DNA of 55,158 nt. Origin: Polyangiaceae bacterium (GTDB taxonomy: Bacteria; Myxococcota_A; Polyangia; Polyangiales; Polyangiaceae). The number at the start of each line of letters is the position of its first letter. Positions within the stretch are counted from its first letter, which is position 1. The notes beneath the pieces were generated by a model. The model was not told the origin of the DNA and did not search any database. It worked only from the letters and a program-made list of their open reading frames with translations. The stretch covers positions 1 to 55,158 of the forward strand of contig JANXOF010000074.1 of NCBI GenBank assembly GCA_025353725.1, in the 5' to 3' direction. Of this stretch, positions 7,462 through 18,200 are shown one piece after another. Position numbers and translations under genes: made by a program.

Positions 7462-9444
7462 GTGAGCTACCTCGTTCTCGCTCGCAAATATCGCCCGCAG
7501 TCTTTCGAGGACTTGACGGGGCAAGAGCACGTCACACAGACACTCGCCAACGCGATAGCTCAACATCGCGTCGCTCACGCATTCCTTTTCACGGGTGTCC
7601 GTGGGGTCGGGAAGACGACAAGCGCGCGCATTCTTGCCAAATGCCTCAACTGTCTCGGGGCGGACGGGACGGCAAAAAACGCCACCGCTACGCCTTGCCA
7701 GGTGTGCGCGTCGTGTACCGAAATTGCCGCCGGCGTCGACATGGACGTGCAGGAGATCGACGCCGCCAGCTACAACGGGGTCGACGAGGTTAGGCGCCTG
7801 CAAGAGGGACTCGCCTTTCGCCCGGCACGCGATCGCCTCAAGATTTACATCGTGGACGAGGTCCACATGCTCTCGAACGCGGCTTGGAACGCGTTTTTGA
7901 AAACGCTCGAGGAGCCTCCTCCGCACGTAAAGTTTATCTTCGCGACAACGGAGGTCCACAAGGTTCCCGTCACGATTCTTAGCCGATGCCAGCGCTACGA
8001 CTTCAAACTCGTTAGCGCGAAGCAAATCGGGGCGCGCCTCAAAGACGTTCTCGGGCGCGAGGCGGTGAATGCCGACGACGGCGCCGTTGCCGTGATCGCA
8101 CGCGAGGCTGCCGGGTCGATGCGCGACGCAATGAGCCTGATGGATCAGGTCATTGCCTACGGAAGCGAGCGGATTACCGCCGAAGATGTCGCCAAGGTCC
8201 TTGGCGTCGCGGACCGCGAGATTCTCACGAAGCTCACGGGGGCGATTCTCGAGGGAGACGCCGCGACAACGCTCGACGTACTCGACGCCGTAGCGCGTCA
8301 GGGGTTCGACCTCGTTCACCTGTGCCGCGACCTTCTTCATCACCTACGCCACGTCGTCGTCGCCAAGGTCTGCACCGAGGCACAAGCCCGCGCACTGCTC
8401 GACCTCGCCGACGAGGAAATCACCGACGTGCTTGCACTCGCAAAGCTAAGCGAAGCCGATGACCTGACGCGCCTTTTTTCGGGATTATCAAGGGGTTTTG
8501 ACGAGATTGTGAAGAGCGGTCAGGTCCGCGCCGCGCTCGAGATGACGCTCGTGCGTCTCGCGCGACGGCCGGCTCTTCTTCCGCTCGATGATTTGCTCGG
8601 CCGACTCGCCGATCTCGAAAAGCGACTCGCGACTGGGGCTCCCCCACCCCCGCGCGGTGGCGCTGGCGGTGGCGGTGGCGCACGCGGCGGCGATCCAGCG
8701 TCCGGGACAGGGCATGGTCAAAGCGCCGGCAAGTCTAGCGCCATGGGGTTACGCGCGGCGGTGGCGAGAAGCGGCGCGGACGGCGGCGCGTCCGTTGCCG
8801 AATCCGCGTCAGACATTCGATTGATGCGCGCGACGCACACGACGCACACGAGCGGCGCGCTGGCCCTTTCGATCGTCGAGCCGGTCACGGCCGCGGCGGT
8901 TCCCGTTCTGCAGGTTACGCAGGCGCCGATCCTCTCGCTCGCGCCACCGGCTCCGGTCGAAACAAAGAGCGATTGGCTCGACGTCGTCGCGCCGCTGCGG
9001 ATGGAAACGCCGAGTGAGCGACCGCAGGCGGAGTCGCCGCTCACCGACGTCTGGCGCTCGATCCTCGCGCTGATTAAACCCGACAAGCCCGCGGTTGCCG
9101 CGACCCTGGAGTTGGCCGTACCGATGGTCGTGACGTCCGCACGAATCGCTCTGGGCTTCGAACCCGGGTCGTTCGAGGACGGGCGCGCGGGCGAAAGTGA
9201 TGCGCGAACCGTCCTCGAGCTCGCCGCGCAACGGTTTTTTGGTGGCCCGGCGCCTGTCGTCGCCTTCGAGGTGGTCGCACGCGGGGAGCGAGGCGCAAGC
9301 ATCGCCGCGCTCGATGCTGCAAAGCGCCGCGCGGTGCTCGCTGATGCTCGAAAGGTCATCGAAAATCATCCGCTCGTGAGAAAAGCGATCGTCATCTTCG
9401 ACGCCGAACTCAAAGACATTCGGCTTCCCGCGCAAGAGGAGTGA
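7462..9444 (+). CDS. dnaX: DNA polymerase III subunits gamma/tau (clamp loader)
   Basis: The 660-aa product from GTG 7462 begins MSYLVLARKYRPQSFEDL, the classic DnaX start. It has Walker A GVRGVGKTT (45-53), four zinc-ligand cysteines (C64, C79, C82, C85), Walker B VDEVHML (131-137), and the SRC motif with its Arg finger (LSRCQRYDF). Domain III follows to about residue 370. Residues 393-425 are a Gly/Pro low-complexity linker coded by GGTGGC-type repeats near 8640-8695, and the C-terminal domain (about 520-660) is tau-like. I saw no A-rich slippery heptamer, so a frameshifted gamma form is not evident. It heads the conserved dnaX-ebfC-recR cluster, with a 3-bp gap to ebfC. Confidence 0.95.
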   Translation: MSYLVLARKYRPQSFEDLTGQEHVTQTLANAIAQHRVAHAFLFTGVRGVGKTTSARILAKCLNCLGADGTAKNATATPCQVCASCTEIAAGVDMDVQEIDAASYNGVDEVRRLQEGLAFRPARDRLKIYIVDEVHMLSNAAWNAFLKTLEEPPPHVKFIFATTEVHKVPVTILSRCQRYDFKLVSAKQIGARLKDVLGREAVNADDGAVAVIAREAAGSMRDAMSLMDQVIAYGSERITAEDVAKVLGVADREILTKLTGAILEGDAATTLDVLDAVARQGFDLVHLCRDLLHHLRHVVVAKVCTEAQARALLDLADEEITDVLALAKLSEADDLTRLFSGLSRGFDEIVKSGQVRAALEMTLVRLARRPALLPLDDLLGRLADLEKRLATGAPPPPRGGAGGGGGARGGDPASGTGHGQSAGKSSAMGLRAAVARSGADGGASVAESASDIRLMRATHTTHTSGALALSIVEPVTAAAVPVLQVTQAPILSLAPPAPVETKSDWLDVVAPLRMETPSERPQAESPLTDVWRSILALIKPDKPAVAATLELAVPMVVTSARIALGFEPGSFEDGRAGESDARTVLELAAQRFFGGPAPVVAFEVVARGERGASIAALDAAKRRAVLADARKVIENHPLVRKAIVIFDAELKDIRLPAQEE

Positions 9445-9447
9445 GAC

Positions 9448-9771
9448 ATGAGCAATTTCAGCGGTGGAATGAACGAACTGATGCGCCAAGCATCGCGGAT
9501 GCAGCGTAAAATCGAGCAGATCAAAAAAGAATGCGGAGACCGCGAGGTCAGCGCTTCCGCCGTCGGCGACAAGGTCAAAGCCACCGTCACACTCTCGAGA
9601 AAAGTATCTCGCATCGAGATCGACCCTGAGTTCCTGAAGTTGGAAGGCCTCGAACTCGCGCTCGACAGTGCGTGCGCCGCGATCAACACCGCGCTCGAAG
9701 AGGCCGACAAAAAAATGGAGGCCGAGCTCGCGAAGGTCACGGGCGGCGCGAAAATTCCTGGAATGCTCTGA
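9448..9771 (+). CDS. ebfC: YbaB/EbfC family nucleoid-associated protein
   Basis: The 107-aa product has the family layout: an N-terminal amphipathic helix rich in Met, Gln and Lys (MNELMRQASRMQRKIEQIKK), a short beta sheet, and a C-terminal helix ending near ALEEADKKMEAEL. Homologues form dimers that bind DNA non-specifically and affect nucleoid organisation and gene expression. The gene lies between dnaX and recR, the conserved bacterial order, and starts 3 bp after the dnaX stop, so it is almost certainly co-transcribed. Confidence 0.93.
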   Translation: MSNFSGGMNELMRQASRMQRKIEQIKKECGDREVSASAVGDKVKATVTLSRKVSRIEIDPEFLKLEGLELALDSACAAINTALEEADKKMEAELAKVTGGAKIPGML

Positions 9772-9831
9772 GCCTTTGAACTCTGGCGCGAGGCCTCGAA
9801 CGCGTCTTCGTCGCAAGATTGCCAGACCCTG

Positions 9832-10455
9832 ATGCAAGCTTCACCGAAAGTTCGACGCCTCGTATCGCTGCTCTCGCGGCTACCGGGCGTCGGCGAAAAA
9901 ACAGCCCAGCGCTACGTTCTTCATCTGCTCACGACCGATCCTCAAGTGGCGAAAGATCTCGGCCACGAACTCGGAACCCTTCATGAGGAGCTTCGGCCGT
10001 GTGAGCGCTGCGGAAACGTCGCGGAGGTCCCGAGCGGCAGCTTGGACGGCGACGAAGTCTCGTGTGACATCTGCACGGATTCAAAGCGCGACAGCTCGCT
10101 CCTGTGCGTGGTCGCACGCGTTCACGACTTGATGGCCATCGAGCGCACGGGGTCCATGAAGGGGCGATACTTCGTACTCGGGAGGCTGCTGTCCCCGCTC
10201 GAGGGAATCGGCCCGGAACAGCTTCCGATCCCGCGTCTCGCGGCACGCATCCAAAGCGACGCGGTGACCGAGCTCATCATCGCGACACCACCGAGCGTCG
10301 ACGGCGAGGCCACCGCTCTCTTGCTCAAGCGTGAGCTTGGTGAGCTCGAGGTCAAGATGACCCGTATCGCGAGCGGAGTGCCACACGGCGGCGAAATCGA
10401 ATACGCCGATCCCATCACGATGGGCCGCGCACTCGCCGGACGACAGGCGCTCTGA
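9832..10455 (+). CDS. recR: Recombination protein RecR
   Basis: The 207-aa protein has the RecR order: an N-terminal helix-hairpin-helix (LSRLPGVGEKTAQRYVLHLL, about 13-32), a C4 zinc finger (CERCGN ... CDIC, about 56-82), a TOPRIM domain with VVARVHDLMAIE and GRYFVLGRLLSPLEGIGP, and a C-terminal Walker-B-like segment. RecR works with RecO and RecF to load RecA on gapped DNA. The zinc-finger loop is a little longer than in E. coli but all four cysteines are present. It is 60 bp from ebfC, and ridA follows after 36 bp. Confidence 0.95.
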   Translation: MQASPKVRRLVSLLSRLPGVGEKTAQRYVLHLLTTDPQVAKDLGHELGTLHEELRPCERCGNVAEVPSGSLDGDEVSCDICTDSKRDSSLLCVVARVHDLMAIERTGSMKGRYFVLGRLLSPLEGIGPEQLPIPRLAARIQSDAVTELIIATPPSVDGEATALLLKRELGELEVKMTRIASGVPHGGEIEYADPITMGRALAGRQAL

Positions 10456-10491
10456 CGCGACGTTTTCTTAAGGTGAGGTAGTCTGCGCGCC

Positions 10492-10872
10492 ATGCAAGTC
10501 ATCTCCACGGCCGACGCCCCTGCAGCGATTGGTCCCTACTCCCAAGCGATTAAGTCCGGCGAGTTGCTCTTTTTAAGCGGTCAAGTGCCGCTCGACCCTA
10601 AAACCGGCGAGCTCGTCGACGGTGACATGGCGGCGCAAACGAATCGCGTTCTCGACAACCTGAGCGCCGTGCTTTCCGCGGCGGGAGCCACGTTTGCCGA
10701 CGTCACCAAGACGACGATCTACCTGGTCGACCTCGGCGACTTTCAGGTCGTGAACGAAACGTACGCGAAGCGGTTTTCAGCGGCTCCCCCCGCGCGCGCG
10801 ACCGTTCAAGTCTCGGCCCTTCCAAAAGGGGCGAGGGTCGAGATCGACGCCATCGCTACGTTGAAGAGGTAG
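10492..10872 (+). CDS. ridA: RidA family enamine/imine deaminase
   Basis: The 126-aa product shows the family signatures AIGPYSQAIK near the N-terminus, LFLSGQVPLDP, and the C-terminal ARATVQVSALPKGARVEIDAIA block with the conserved Arg and Glu that line the trimer active site. RidA hydrolyses reactive 2-aminoacrylate and related imines made by PLP enzymes such as threonine dehydratase. It lies 36 bp after recR on the same strand and may be read from the same transcript. The gene downstream is convergent. Confidence 0.93.
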   Translation: MQVISTADAPAAIGPYSQAIKSGELLFLSGQVPLDPKTGELVDGDMAAQTNRVLDNLSAVLSAAGATFADVTKTTIYLVDLGDFQVVNETYAKRFSAAPPARATVQVSALPKGARVEIDAIATLKR

Positions 10873-10880
10873 GCGCCGCA

Positions 10881-10899
10881 GGAGCGTGCCCGTCGCTCC
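10881..10899 (+). terminator. Weak hairpin after ridA
   Basis: GGAGCG (10881-10886) can pair with CGCTCC (10894-10899) around a 7-base loop, 9 bp after the ridA stop and before a convergent gene. No T-tract follows; the sequence after it is C-rich. It may help end the ridA transcript but is not a standard intrinsic terminator. Confidence 0.3.
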
Positions 10900-10926
10900 C
10901 CCTCCCTCACGGCAACCGCCAGCCGG

Positions 10927-11337
10927 TCAGAACTTGGCGACCGTGACGGTATCGCTGTCGAAGGGGCCTTTCGATTCGAGAAACAACGACGCGGCCGCCG
11001 TGCTTGAAGGGGCACCGGGCGGATAGGTGGTTCCGTCGCCCAGCATGCCAGGAAAGTCGCTCGTGAGCCGGCGAGCGGCAGCCTTGGTCACGTCGGCTTC
11101 GTCCACCGTGAGCGAGATTTGTTGCGCCGAAAAATCGCTCGGCAACGCGATTCGGGCGGAAAGCCTGAACTCAATTTCTGGCTTCGCAGGCATGCGCTCG
11201 CGAGCCATCAGGCCGGCAGCACGCGCGTGTACGCCGTGCACCGCGACGGGCGCATCGTCGGTTACTACGCCGTGGCGGCCGCCAGCGTCGCGCGCGCGAC
11301 CGCCCCAGAGCGTGTGAGCAAGGGAATGCCGCGTCAT
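10927..11337 (-). CDS. Hypothetical protein (136 aa)
   Basis: I do not recognise this protein. Its C-terminal 90 residues look like a real folded domain, with alternating hydrophobics (FRLSARIALPSDFS and ISLTVDEADVTKAAARRL), and the frame has GC-rich third positions. The N-terminal 40 residues are Arg/His/Ala-rich and less convincing, so the true start may be an internal Met, for example the one in LMARERMPAKPE. Its ATG overlaps the stop of the preceding small ORF by 4 bp (ATGA), suggesting an operon that continues from the TPR and acyltransferase genes. No signal peptide or membrane segment is clear. Confidence 0.5.
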   Translation of the reverse strand: MTRHSLAHTLWGGRARDAGGRHGVVTDDAPVAVHGVHARAAGLMARERMPAKPEIEFRLSARIALPSDFSAQQISLTVDEADVTKAAARRLTSDFPGMLGDGTTYPPGAPSSTAAASLFLESKGPFDSDTVTVAKF

Positions 11338-11570
11338 CCTATCCCCATGATTCTACTCGCGCGCCTCGCCATCGACCGGCGCGAACAGGCGTCCACCTGT
11401 CCCTCCTCATGAAAGAGCTCCGCGCGCTCGTCGCTCACTGAGCCGCTGCGCGCGCAGCGGAGGACGAAGACGTGAGCGCCGTCAGCTCTTTCCAGGACGG
11501 AAACAACGTGTGTCGGGCGCCGCCTAAGCTTTGCGGTTTTGTGGCCAACGACAACGCCGGGCGGATTCAC
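11334..11570 (-). CDS. Hypothetical small protein (78 aa)
   Basis: This frame starts within the 3' end of the acyltransferase gene; I propose GTG 11570 (VNPPGVVVGH), though the frame is open further upstream to 11654. Third codon positions are strongly G/C across 11340-11500, which argues for real coding sequence rather than chance. The product is basic and polar with a short hydrophobic strand pattern (THVVSVLERADGAHVFVL) and no recognised domain. It overlaps the acyltransferase by 47 bp and the next gene by 4 bp, so it would be translated by coupling. The long overlap leaves its reality uncertain. Confidence 0.4.
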   Translation of the reverse strand: MNPPGVVVGHKTAKLRRRPTHVVSVLERADGAHVFVLRCARSGSVSDERAELFHEEGQVDACSRRSMARRASRIMGIG

Positions 11571-12234
11571 CAGGTCGACGGAATGCCGCTCGAGCGTCGT
11601 CGTTCGCGGTTTTAATGCATGCCTCCAGACGTCTGAGCGCAGCGGGGTCGTCATCGGCGGCGGAGCCTTCTGAGGCGATCGGCGCGCCGAGCACGACCGA
11701 CACGCGTGTGAACGGCCACGCGAGCCCGAAGCGGTCCCAGGCGCGGTGGAACACTTTTCCCGACGTAAAGGCGCTTCCCATCGGAACGACGATCCCGCCC
11801 ACGCGGCGTGCGGCCAGCGCGGCTCCGGGTTTGGCTACGCCGTACGGACCGCGCGGCCCGTCGACCGCGAACGCCGCGTCGACGTCGAGGCGCTTCAAGC
11901 GTCGTAGAATCGCAGACAGGGCTCGCATGCCGCCGCGCGATGAAGAGCCGCGCACCACGAGAAAGCCGAGGAGACCCAGCGCGCGCGCCTGCATCGCGCC
12001 GTCGCTCGAATGACTCACCATCACGAGCGTGGGCCGCCGACGCTTCCACGCGAGCAGCGGCCATTGCGTGCCGTGAAAGAACGCGAGGACCCACGGCACG
12101 GCGGCATAGGTGGCGAGATCAGGATGAACGACGACGCGGACGCGTAACGTCGACAACCAAAGGCGCGCGAGAATGCCGAGCAGCACACCGGCAACGGCCC
12201 GACCCGCCGCTCGAACCTGCGTGCCGCGCGGCAT
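11524..12234 (-). CDS. DUF374 family lysophospholipid acyltransferase-like protein
   Basis: The 236-aa protein has an N-terminal hydrophobic segment (about 10-30) and the acyltransferase signatures of DUF374: FFHGTQWPLL (52-61), MVSHSSDGAM (72-81), a GSSSRGG motif and VDGPRGPYGVAKPG. The HSSDG segment occupies the place of the HX4D catalytic motif of glycerolipid acyltransferases. Members sit at the inner membrane and are thought to acylate lipid A precursors or lysophospholipids; the substrate here is unknown. It starts 8 bp after the giant TPR gene, so the two are one transcription unit. The tail (RRPGESARRCRWPQNRKA) is unusually basic and overlaps the next small ORF. Confidence 0.8.
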   Translation of the reverse strand: MPRGTQVRAAGRAVAGVLLGILARLWLSTLRVRVVVHPDLATYAAVPWVLAFFHGTQWPLLAWKRRRPTLVMVSHSSDGAMQARALGLLGFLVVRGSSSRGGMRALSAILRRLKRLDVDAAFAVDGPRGPYGVAKPGAALAARRVGGIVVPMGSAFTSGKVFHRAWDRFGLAWPFTRVSVVLGAPIASEGSAADDDPAALRRLEACIKTANDDARAAFRRPGESARRCRWPQNRKA

Positions 12235-12242
12235 GACTCTCG

Positions 12243-15200
12243 TTACGCCTTGAGGTCTTGGAGAAGGGCTCGCGCTCGCGCAAGGGCTGCGGGGGACGTC
12301 TCGCTGTCGACCGCGCGCTCGAGCATCTGAATCGCCTTCGCCGTCTCGCCTTGCTTCATCGAAATTTCACCTAAAAAACAGAACACTTCGCCTTTGAGGA
12401 TCACGCGCGACGCGTCCAGGCGCTGGAGCAAGAGCGCGCGGAACGTTTTTTGTGCCCTCTCGAAGTCGTTGGCGGCGAATGCGATCATCCCCAGATCCTT
12501 GAGCACTTCGATGGCGCCTGGGTCTACCCGAAACGCCGCGTCGAGCTGCACGAGCGCAGCCTCGTTATCGCCGAGCGCCGCGAGCATCAAGCCAAGTCGA
12601 TGGTAATGAGGCGCGACGTCCTTCGTTCGCCGGTTACCGAACGAGGCAATCACGCGCTCGAGAACGCCCGCCGCTTCTCGGTGTCGGCGCGCCGCCACGT
12701 AGGCATCGGCGAGCCGTAGCAAGCCTTCGCGATCGTGAGGCATCAGCCTCGCGGCGCGCTCGAGCAACGTCATCGCGAGCTCCGGCGATTGCAACTCGGC
12801 GAGATAAAGGTGTGCCGCGCGATGCAACAAACCCGCCTCCTCCGTCACGAACGCCGGAACGGCAGGCCCGGGCGCCGCGGAAGGCGCCATTGAACCGGGC
12901 GGTACGGAACCCCGAGGTGGCACAGAACGCGCGCCCACACCGGCAGGCGCCGGCACCACGCTCGGCGGTTCGTAAGGGTTTTCGCGGCGCAACGCATCGG
13001 CGTGAGCGACGAGGAGCAACGCGAGTTCGGCCCATTTCTCCGTCGCCTCATAGGCGGCGGCAAGCCTCGCACGGACTTCGGGATGATCCGGATGCGCGTC
13101 GAGGGCGAGCATTAAAACGGCGTCGACGCCAACGTCGCTGCCGGACCGCGGGCAAACGTCGGCGAAGCGGAGCGCGAGAGCCACCACCTCGCCTGCGCGG
13201 GTCCTCTCGTCGACGCGCGCAACGTCAAACCACGTACGAAGCGCCGTTGCGGCTAACTCCCATTCACCGCGCGCTTCGGCAAGACGGGATACCGCGCTGA
13301 GCGCCGCTTCGTTGAGCGGAGCCAGCGAAAGCACGTTTCGGTACGCCGTCAACGCCGCGCCTGCGTCTCCCACGTGCGCTTCGAGGACCTCGGCAAAGCG
13401 AAGCTTTAGGTCTATCTCGCGTTCGGTATGCCCGCGCACACCGGCGCGCGTCGCACGTTGGCCCAAGAGGTCCGCAAGTTCTCGAAACTGCTCTTCTTTT
13501 TCGTAGTTCGCCGCGAGCAAAATTCCCGCCTGATCGTGATCGGGATCGCCTGTAAGAATCGCTCGCAACGTCTCGCTCGAAGCTGAGGGACTCGCAAACG
13601 CTTCGAGTTGAAGCTGCGCCAGATCCATCCGCAATTCGCTTTTCGCCTCGCTCGACGTCGCGCGGTGGATCAACGTTCCGAGCAACGTGGCAAGCTCGCC
13701 GTGCTTCTCGAGAACGCGGAAGAGCGCGCGAAGCCTGACTTGCGCTTGCACGTCGTCGGGATCGTGAACGAGGATCTCCTCGTAAAGGCGACTCGCGCGC
13801 TCACGATCACCAAGCGAATCGGAGAGCACGACGGCGGCGCGATGACGTAGCTCCTTCGCCGTCGCTCTATCGCGCTCGCATTCGACCTCCGCGCGCGTCA
13901 GGAGAACGCGTATCACCTCCTCGTGATCGCCCTCGCTTTCACGGAGGCGAATCAACTCACCGGACGCCCAGGCGTCGCCTCGATGGCGAAAATCGGCGAG
14001 CCACTCCCTCAGCGTTTCCGCCGCAAGCTGACGGTCAAGCACCACGGTTTCGGCGAGCCCCGCGGCCTCCCGCGCGAAATCCTGCCGCGTAGCGAAGGCT
14101 GGCTCCAGCCTCGCAAGAAGCCGCAGCGAACCTACCCTGTCACGCTCACGCCCGGGCTCTCGCGTCATCCCCTCCCTCGCCCGGAGAAATTCCACGTTCT
14201 CGGCATCGAGTTCGAGCGCGCGCGCAAAGGCGACCTCAGCGCCGCGCGGATCCGCGATTCGGTCGCGCCTCCAAAACCCAAGGCGCCCCCAGAGCTCGCC
14301 GCGGACAGACCCCGACACGACCGGAAGTGCCACGCTCGAAGGTTCAGTCTCCAAACTCGTTAGCGCCGAAAGTGCGAGCGCGAGCGCGTCGGTGGCCTGA
14401 CTCCAGCCGCCTGTTTTTTCCGCAAGGCGAGCGAGTTCACCCAGGGACGACGCTTCGGCAAGCCCTTCGACCACCGCGGCCTCGATGACACGCTGAGCCG
14501 CCGCCGCATCAAGGCACGATTCCTCCAGCACGCGCGCAAGCCCGAGGCGAGCTTGCGTCCGTGCCTCCACCCCCGTCGCGCGCTCGAACCGACGCGCATA
14601 AAGGCGCGAAAGGTCCGCGCCGCGAGAGGTCGCGCGGTAGACGCTATCGAGAATTTCAAACGCCTCGTCGAAGCATGCGTCGTCGGTGAGCAACGTTTCC
14701 AAAGCCACACAACTCTCGACGTGGTTCGGCACCGAATCGAGCGCCAGGCGAAGCTTTGCGAGAGCCGTCGCGGAATCGTTGAGCGGGCCCGAATGAAGAT
14801 CCGCAAGCCGAACGTAAAGCTCGGCGCGTCGCGCGGGCTCCGTCGTGATGGCGACGCGGCGCTCCAAAACGCGCGCGAGAGAACCTGCGTCGCCGACCTT
14901 TTGGGTCACGCGCTCCAGCGCGACGAGAATCTCAAAAGAGTCGCGCGTTCGCGACGCCGCGCGTTCGTAAGCTTCCACGGCACGCGGGAGGTCCCCGAGC
15001 TGTTCCTCGGCGATGGTTCCATGACGCATCAGCCGTGTTGCGGCGACACTCGCGTCCGCGCATTCACTCGCGAGCCCGCGCAGGACGTCGGCGTAGCGCT
15101 CCCACGCAGGCATGCCGAGTTGTGCGGAGAGGCGCGCTGTCTCGGCATGAAGGTCGTCGACGTCGGGGTCCTCCGCGAGCGCACGAAGAAGCGTCGCCGC

Positions 15201-18200
15201 GGCGCGTTCTGCGTCCTTTAACGGCCCTTCGTAGACTTCTGCGAGCCTGCGTAGCGTCAATACCCGATCCGAGACCTCCGCTTGGGTTCGCAGCCGTAAC
15301 TCCAAGGCATTCGCCACTCGGGCGTAGGCGCCCGCGGCTCGCGCTCCGGTCTCGAGGGTGTCCGCCGCGCGGGATGTAAGGTCGCTATGAAGATCGCCGA
15401 GTTCGTAAACTCCGCGTGCCGCGTCCTCGTCGTACCCCTGCGCAAGGACTTCCTCGAACGCCGTGAGCGCCTCGTCGAACGCGCCGAGCTCGGTAGCAAG
15501 AAGCTGACCCGCGCGCAGGATGAACACCGCCCGCGCTGAAAGCTCGGACTCGACGTGAGCCCGCTGCCGCAACGTCACGAGAAGCTCCGGCCACATCTTC
15601 TCATCCGTGTAAAGTACATCGAGATGAGCGAGCGTCTCGATGTCGGAAGGTTTAGCGGCGAGCGCCTTCTGAGCCGCGCCTATCGCCGCAGGCCGGTTGC
15701 CGAGCCCCGCGTCGTAAGCTTTCGCCACGTCGAGCATGAGGCGATGTTTTAGGTCTTCGGAACCCGCGCCGCACAACGCGATCCGCCGCTCGCAAAACGT
15801 GACGTACCGCGCCGGATCGACCGCCGCGCAGAGCGCCGTCAAGCTCTCGAGCGCGAACTCACTCTCCGGCTCGAGCTCCAAAGCGCATTCGTAAGCCTCA
15901 ATCGCGCCCGGTACGTCGTTGAGGAGATCACGACGAGACTCTCCAATGCGCCGCCACAAGGCCGCCCGTTCCTCGCCGTCGTGCACAAGCTCGGTGCGAG
16001 CGACCAGGACACGCACGACCGTCGACCAATCGCTAAGCAATGTCGCGAGCTTTTCGATTTCGTCGAGCGGCCGCACGGACGTTGGGTCAAGCTTCGCCAA
16101 CCGCTCCCACACGCGGAGAGAACCACGAGGGTCGTCGCGCCGCTCATCGTGGAGCACCGCGAGAGCTTCGAGGAGTTCGCGCCGCGGGACTTCAGAGGCG
16201 CTCGTGCACGCCTCTTCGTAAGCGTCGGCGAGTTCGTCCCAGCGCTCGGTCGCCGCCGCAAGGCGCTCGAGCAACGCGCGTAGCTCGAAGTCTTCAGGGT
16301 CGAGACCAAACGCCGCCCTCGCGCATACGAAAGCGTTTTTCGTGTCGTTTCCGCGCGTCTCATGGAGGCGTGCGGCCTCGCGGAGCACGGCAACTTTCTC
16401 GCTGACACGCGAGGCCAAGGCCAGGCGAGCAGGCACGAGCGACAACGTCTGAGCCCAATCGTCGCGCTGCTCGTAGAGGAAGCGGAGACAGTCGACAACT
16501 CGGGCCTTTTGAGGCTGCGCCTCCGGAACGGTCGCAAGCGCCTCGAGCTCCGTCACCGCCGAACGCCACGTCTCACTGACAACTTCCGTGGGCGTGTCAG
16601 CGGCGGGCATCACGAGCCGCGCGACCGCCTCGAACTCGTCTATCGACCCGTCGTAATCCTTGAGCTTCGCGGACAGGAGAGAGCCGAGAGAAAGTCGCCA
16701 TCGCGCCTCCTCCTCGGGAGGGCCGCCTTGTTCCGCGCGGCGCCGGTAGACCGAGGCAAGCTCACCAAAGTGCTCGCGCTGCGCGTAGAGACGAGCGAGT
16801 GCGTCAAGCGCTCGCGCATCGGTCTCGTCCGCGTCGAGAATCGACTGAAAAGTCGCGACTGCCGCATCGACGTCCGCGAGATCGTGTTCCTCGATTTTGG
16901 CGAGCAGGTGATGCGTCGCGAGCGTCGCCTCGAGACCGGTGCTGAACGCGAGAGATTCACGATGGATCGTCGCGCGCTCCGCGGCGAGACAACCCTGCTC
17001 GAGCAGCCGGTCAATCGCCTCGAAGGAGGCGCGCTGGTCCTCAGGCGCGAACATGTAGGCACGTCGATAGAAATCCAGCGCTCGCGCGGATTCGCGCTGA
17101 GCCTCGAAAAGCTCTCCCGTGCGAAACGAGAGAAGCGCCGTACCCGGATCGTCGCTCGTCACTTTCTCAAGCTCGCTCGCGTAAATTTCGGCGAGTCGCG
17201 CCTCGGCGTTTGCCAAACGCGCGAGTCTCTCGAGCTCTTCCAACGTGCTGCGCTCTGTCGGATCTTCCGCCAAAAGTCGCGCGGTGACCTCGAGACTTGC
17301 AGCTACGTTCCCCTCTTGGTCCTCGTGCACTTTCGCGAGGCGACGCAAAAGCGAACGTCGGTCGAGGGCGTCTTCGGTCCCTTGAATGCGAACCTCGAGA
17401 CAGTGAACCACGCGCGCCCATTCGAGACGTGCACAGTACACGGACTCAAGCGTCTCCGCCGCATGAAGCGAGGGTGCAGGCTTCCGCATCAAAGCCTCGA
17501 GATCGCCAAGCGTCGCCTCGTGGAACGGCTCTTCGCGAAGCGCTTCGGCGTACGATTCGAAGGCGCGCGTCTCGTCCGCTAGTTCCGTGCAATGTACACT
17601 ACCTAGCCGTTGGTGCAGGGTAGCGCGCTGCGAAGAGGTCAGCGTCGTCGCAACGAGCTCGCGCTCGTAAAGCGCGACGAGATCTCCCCAACGCGCGGTC
17701 GTCGCGTAAAGCCGATGGAGCTCCGTTGCCGCCGCGGCCGCGACTTCACTACCCTGTTCGTCGTCGAACCCCGACTGGAGCATCTCTTCGTAGGCGGCGA
17801 TCGCGCGGTCTGTATCGCCGAGCGAAACTTCACAAACGAGAGCGATTTTGCGAAAAAGAGCGCTCTTTGTCTCCTCCGCATTCGCGAGCGACGCACGGCG
17901 CCGCAAGATGTCGACAAGCGATTCGTGCTCGTTGTCGGCTTCGTAAAGCTGTTCGAGAGCCAAGAGCGCGCGAGCGTCATCCTCGGCGGCCTCGAGCCTT
18001 CGTTCGAAGTACTGTTTGGCAAGGAGACGGTCATCGAGTTTCGTCCACGCCAACTCGGCAATACGGAGTGTCAGCGAGGCGCAAGCGTCCGGTTCTTGCA
18101 CATCTTCGCGCACATCGCGAAAGAGCGCGACGAGTAGACCATACGCCTGCGTTCGCTCGGCTAACCGCTCGACGCGGGCAAGCCAGACGTTGAGAGAGGG

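Noticed and set aside
7132-8343. 403-codon minus-strand frame
   Set aside because: It lies antisense to etfA and dnaX, whose protein motifs are clear. It is a codon-bias shadow.
8640-8700. Possible programmed frameshift signal in dnaX
   Set aside because: The repetitive GGTGGC tract contains no A-rich slippery heptamer. It is a Gly/Pro linker.
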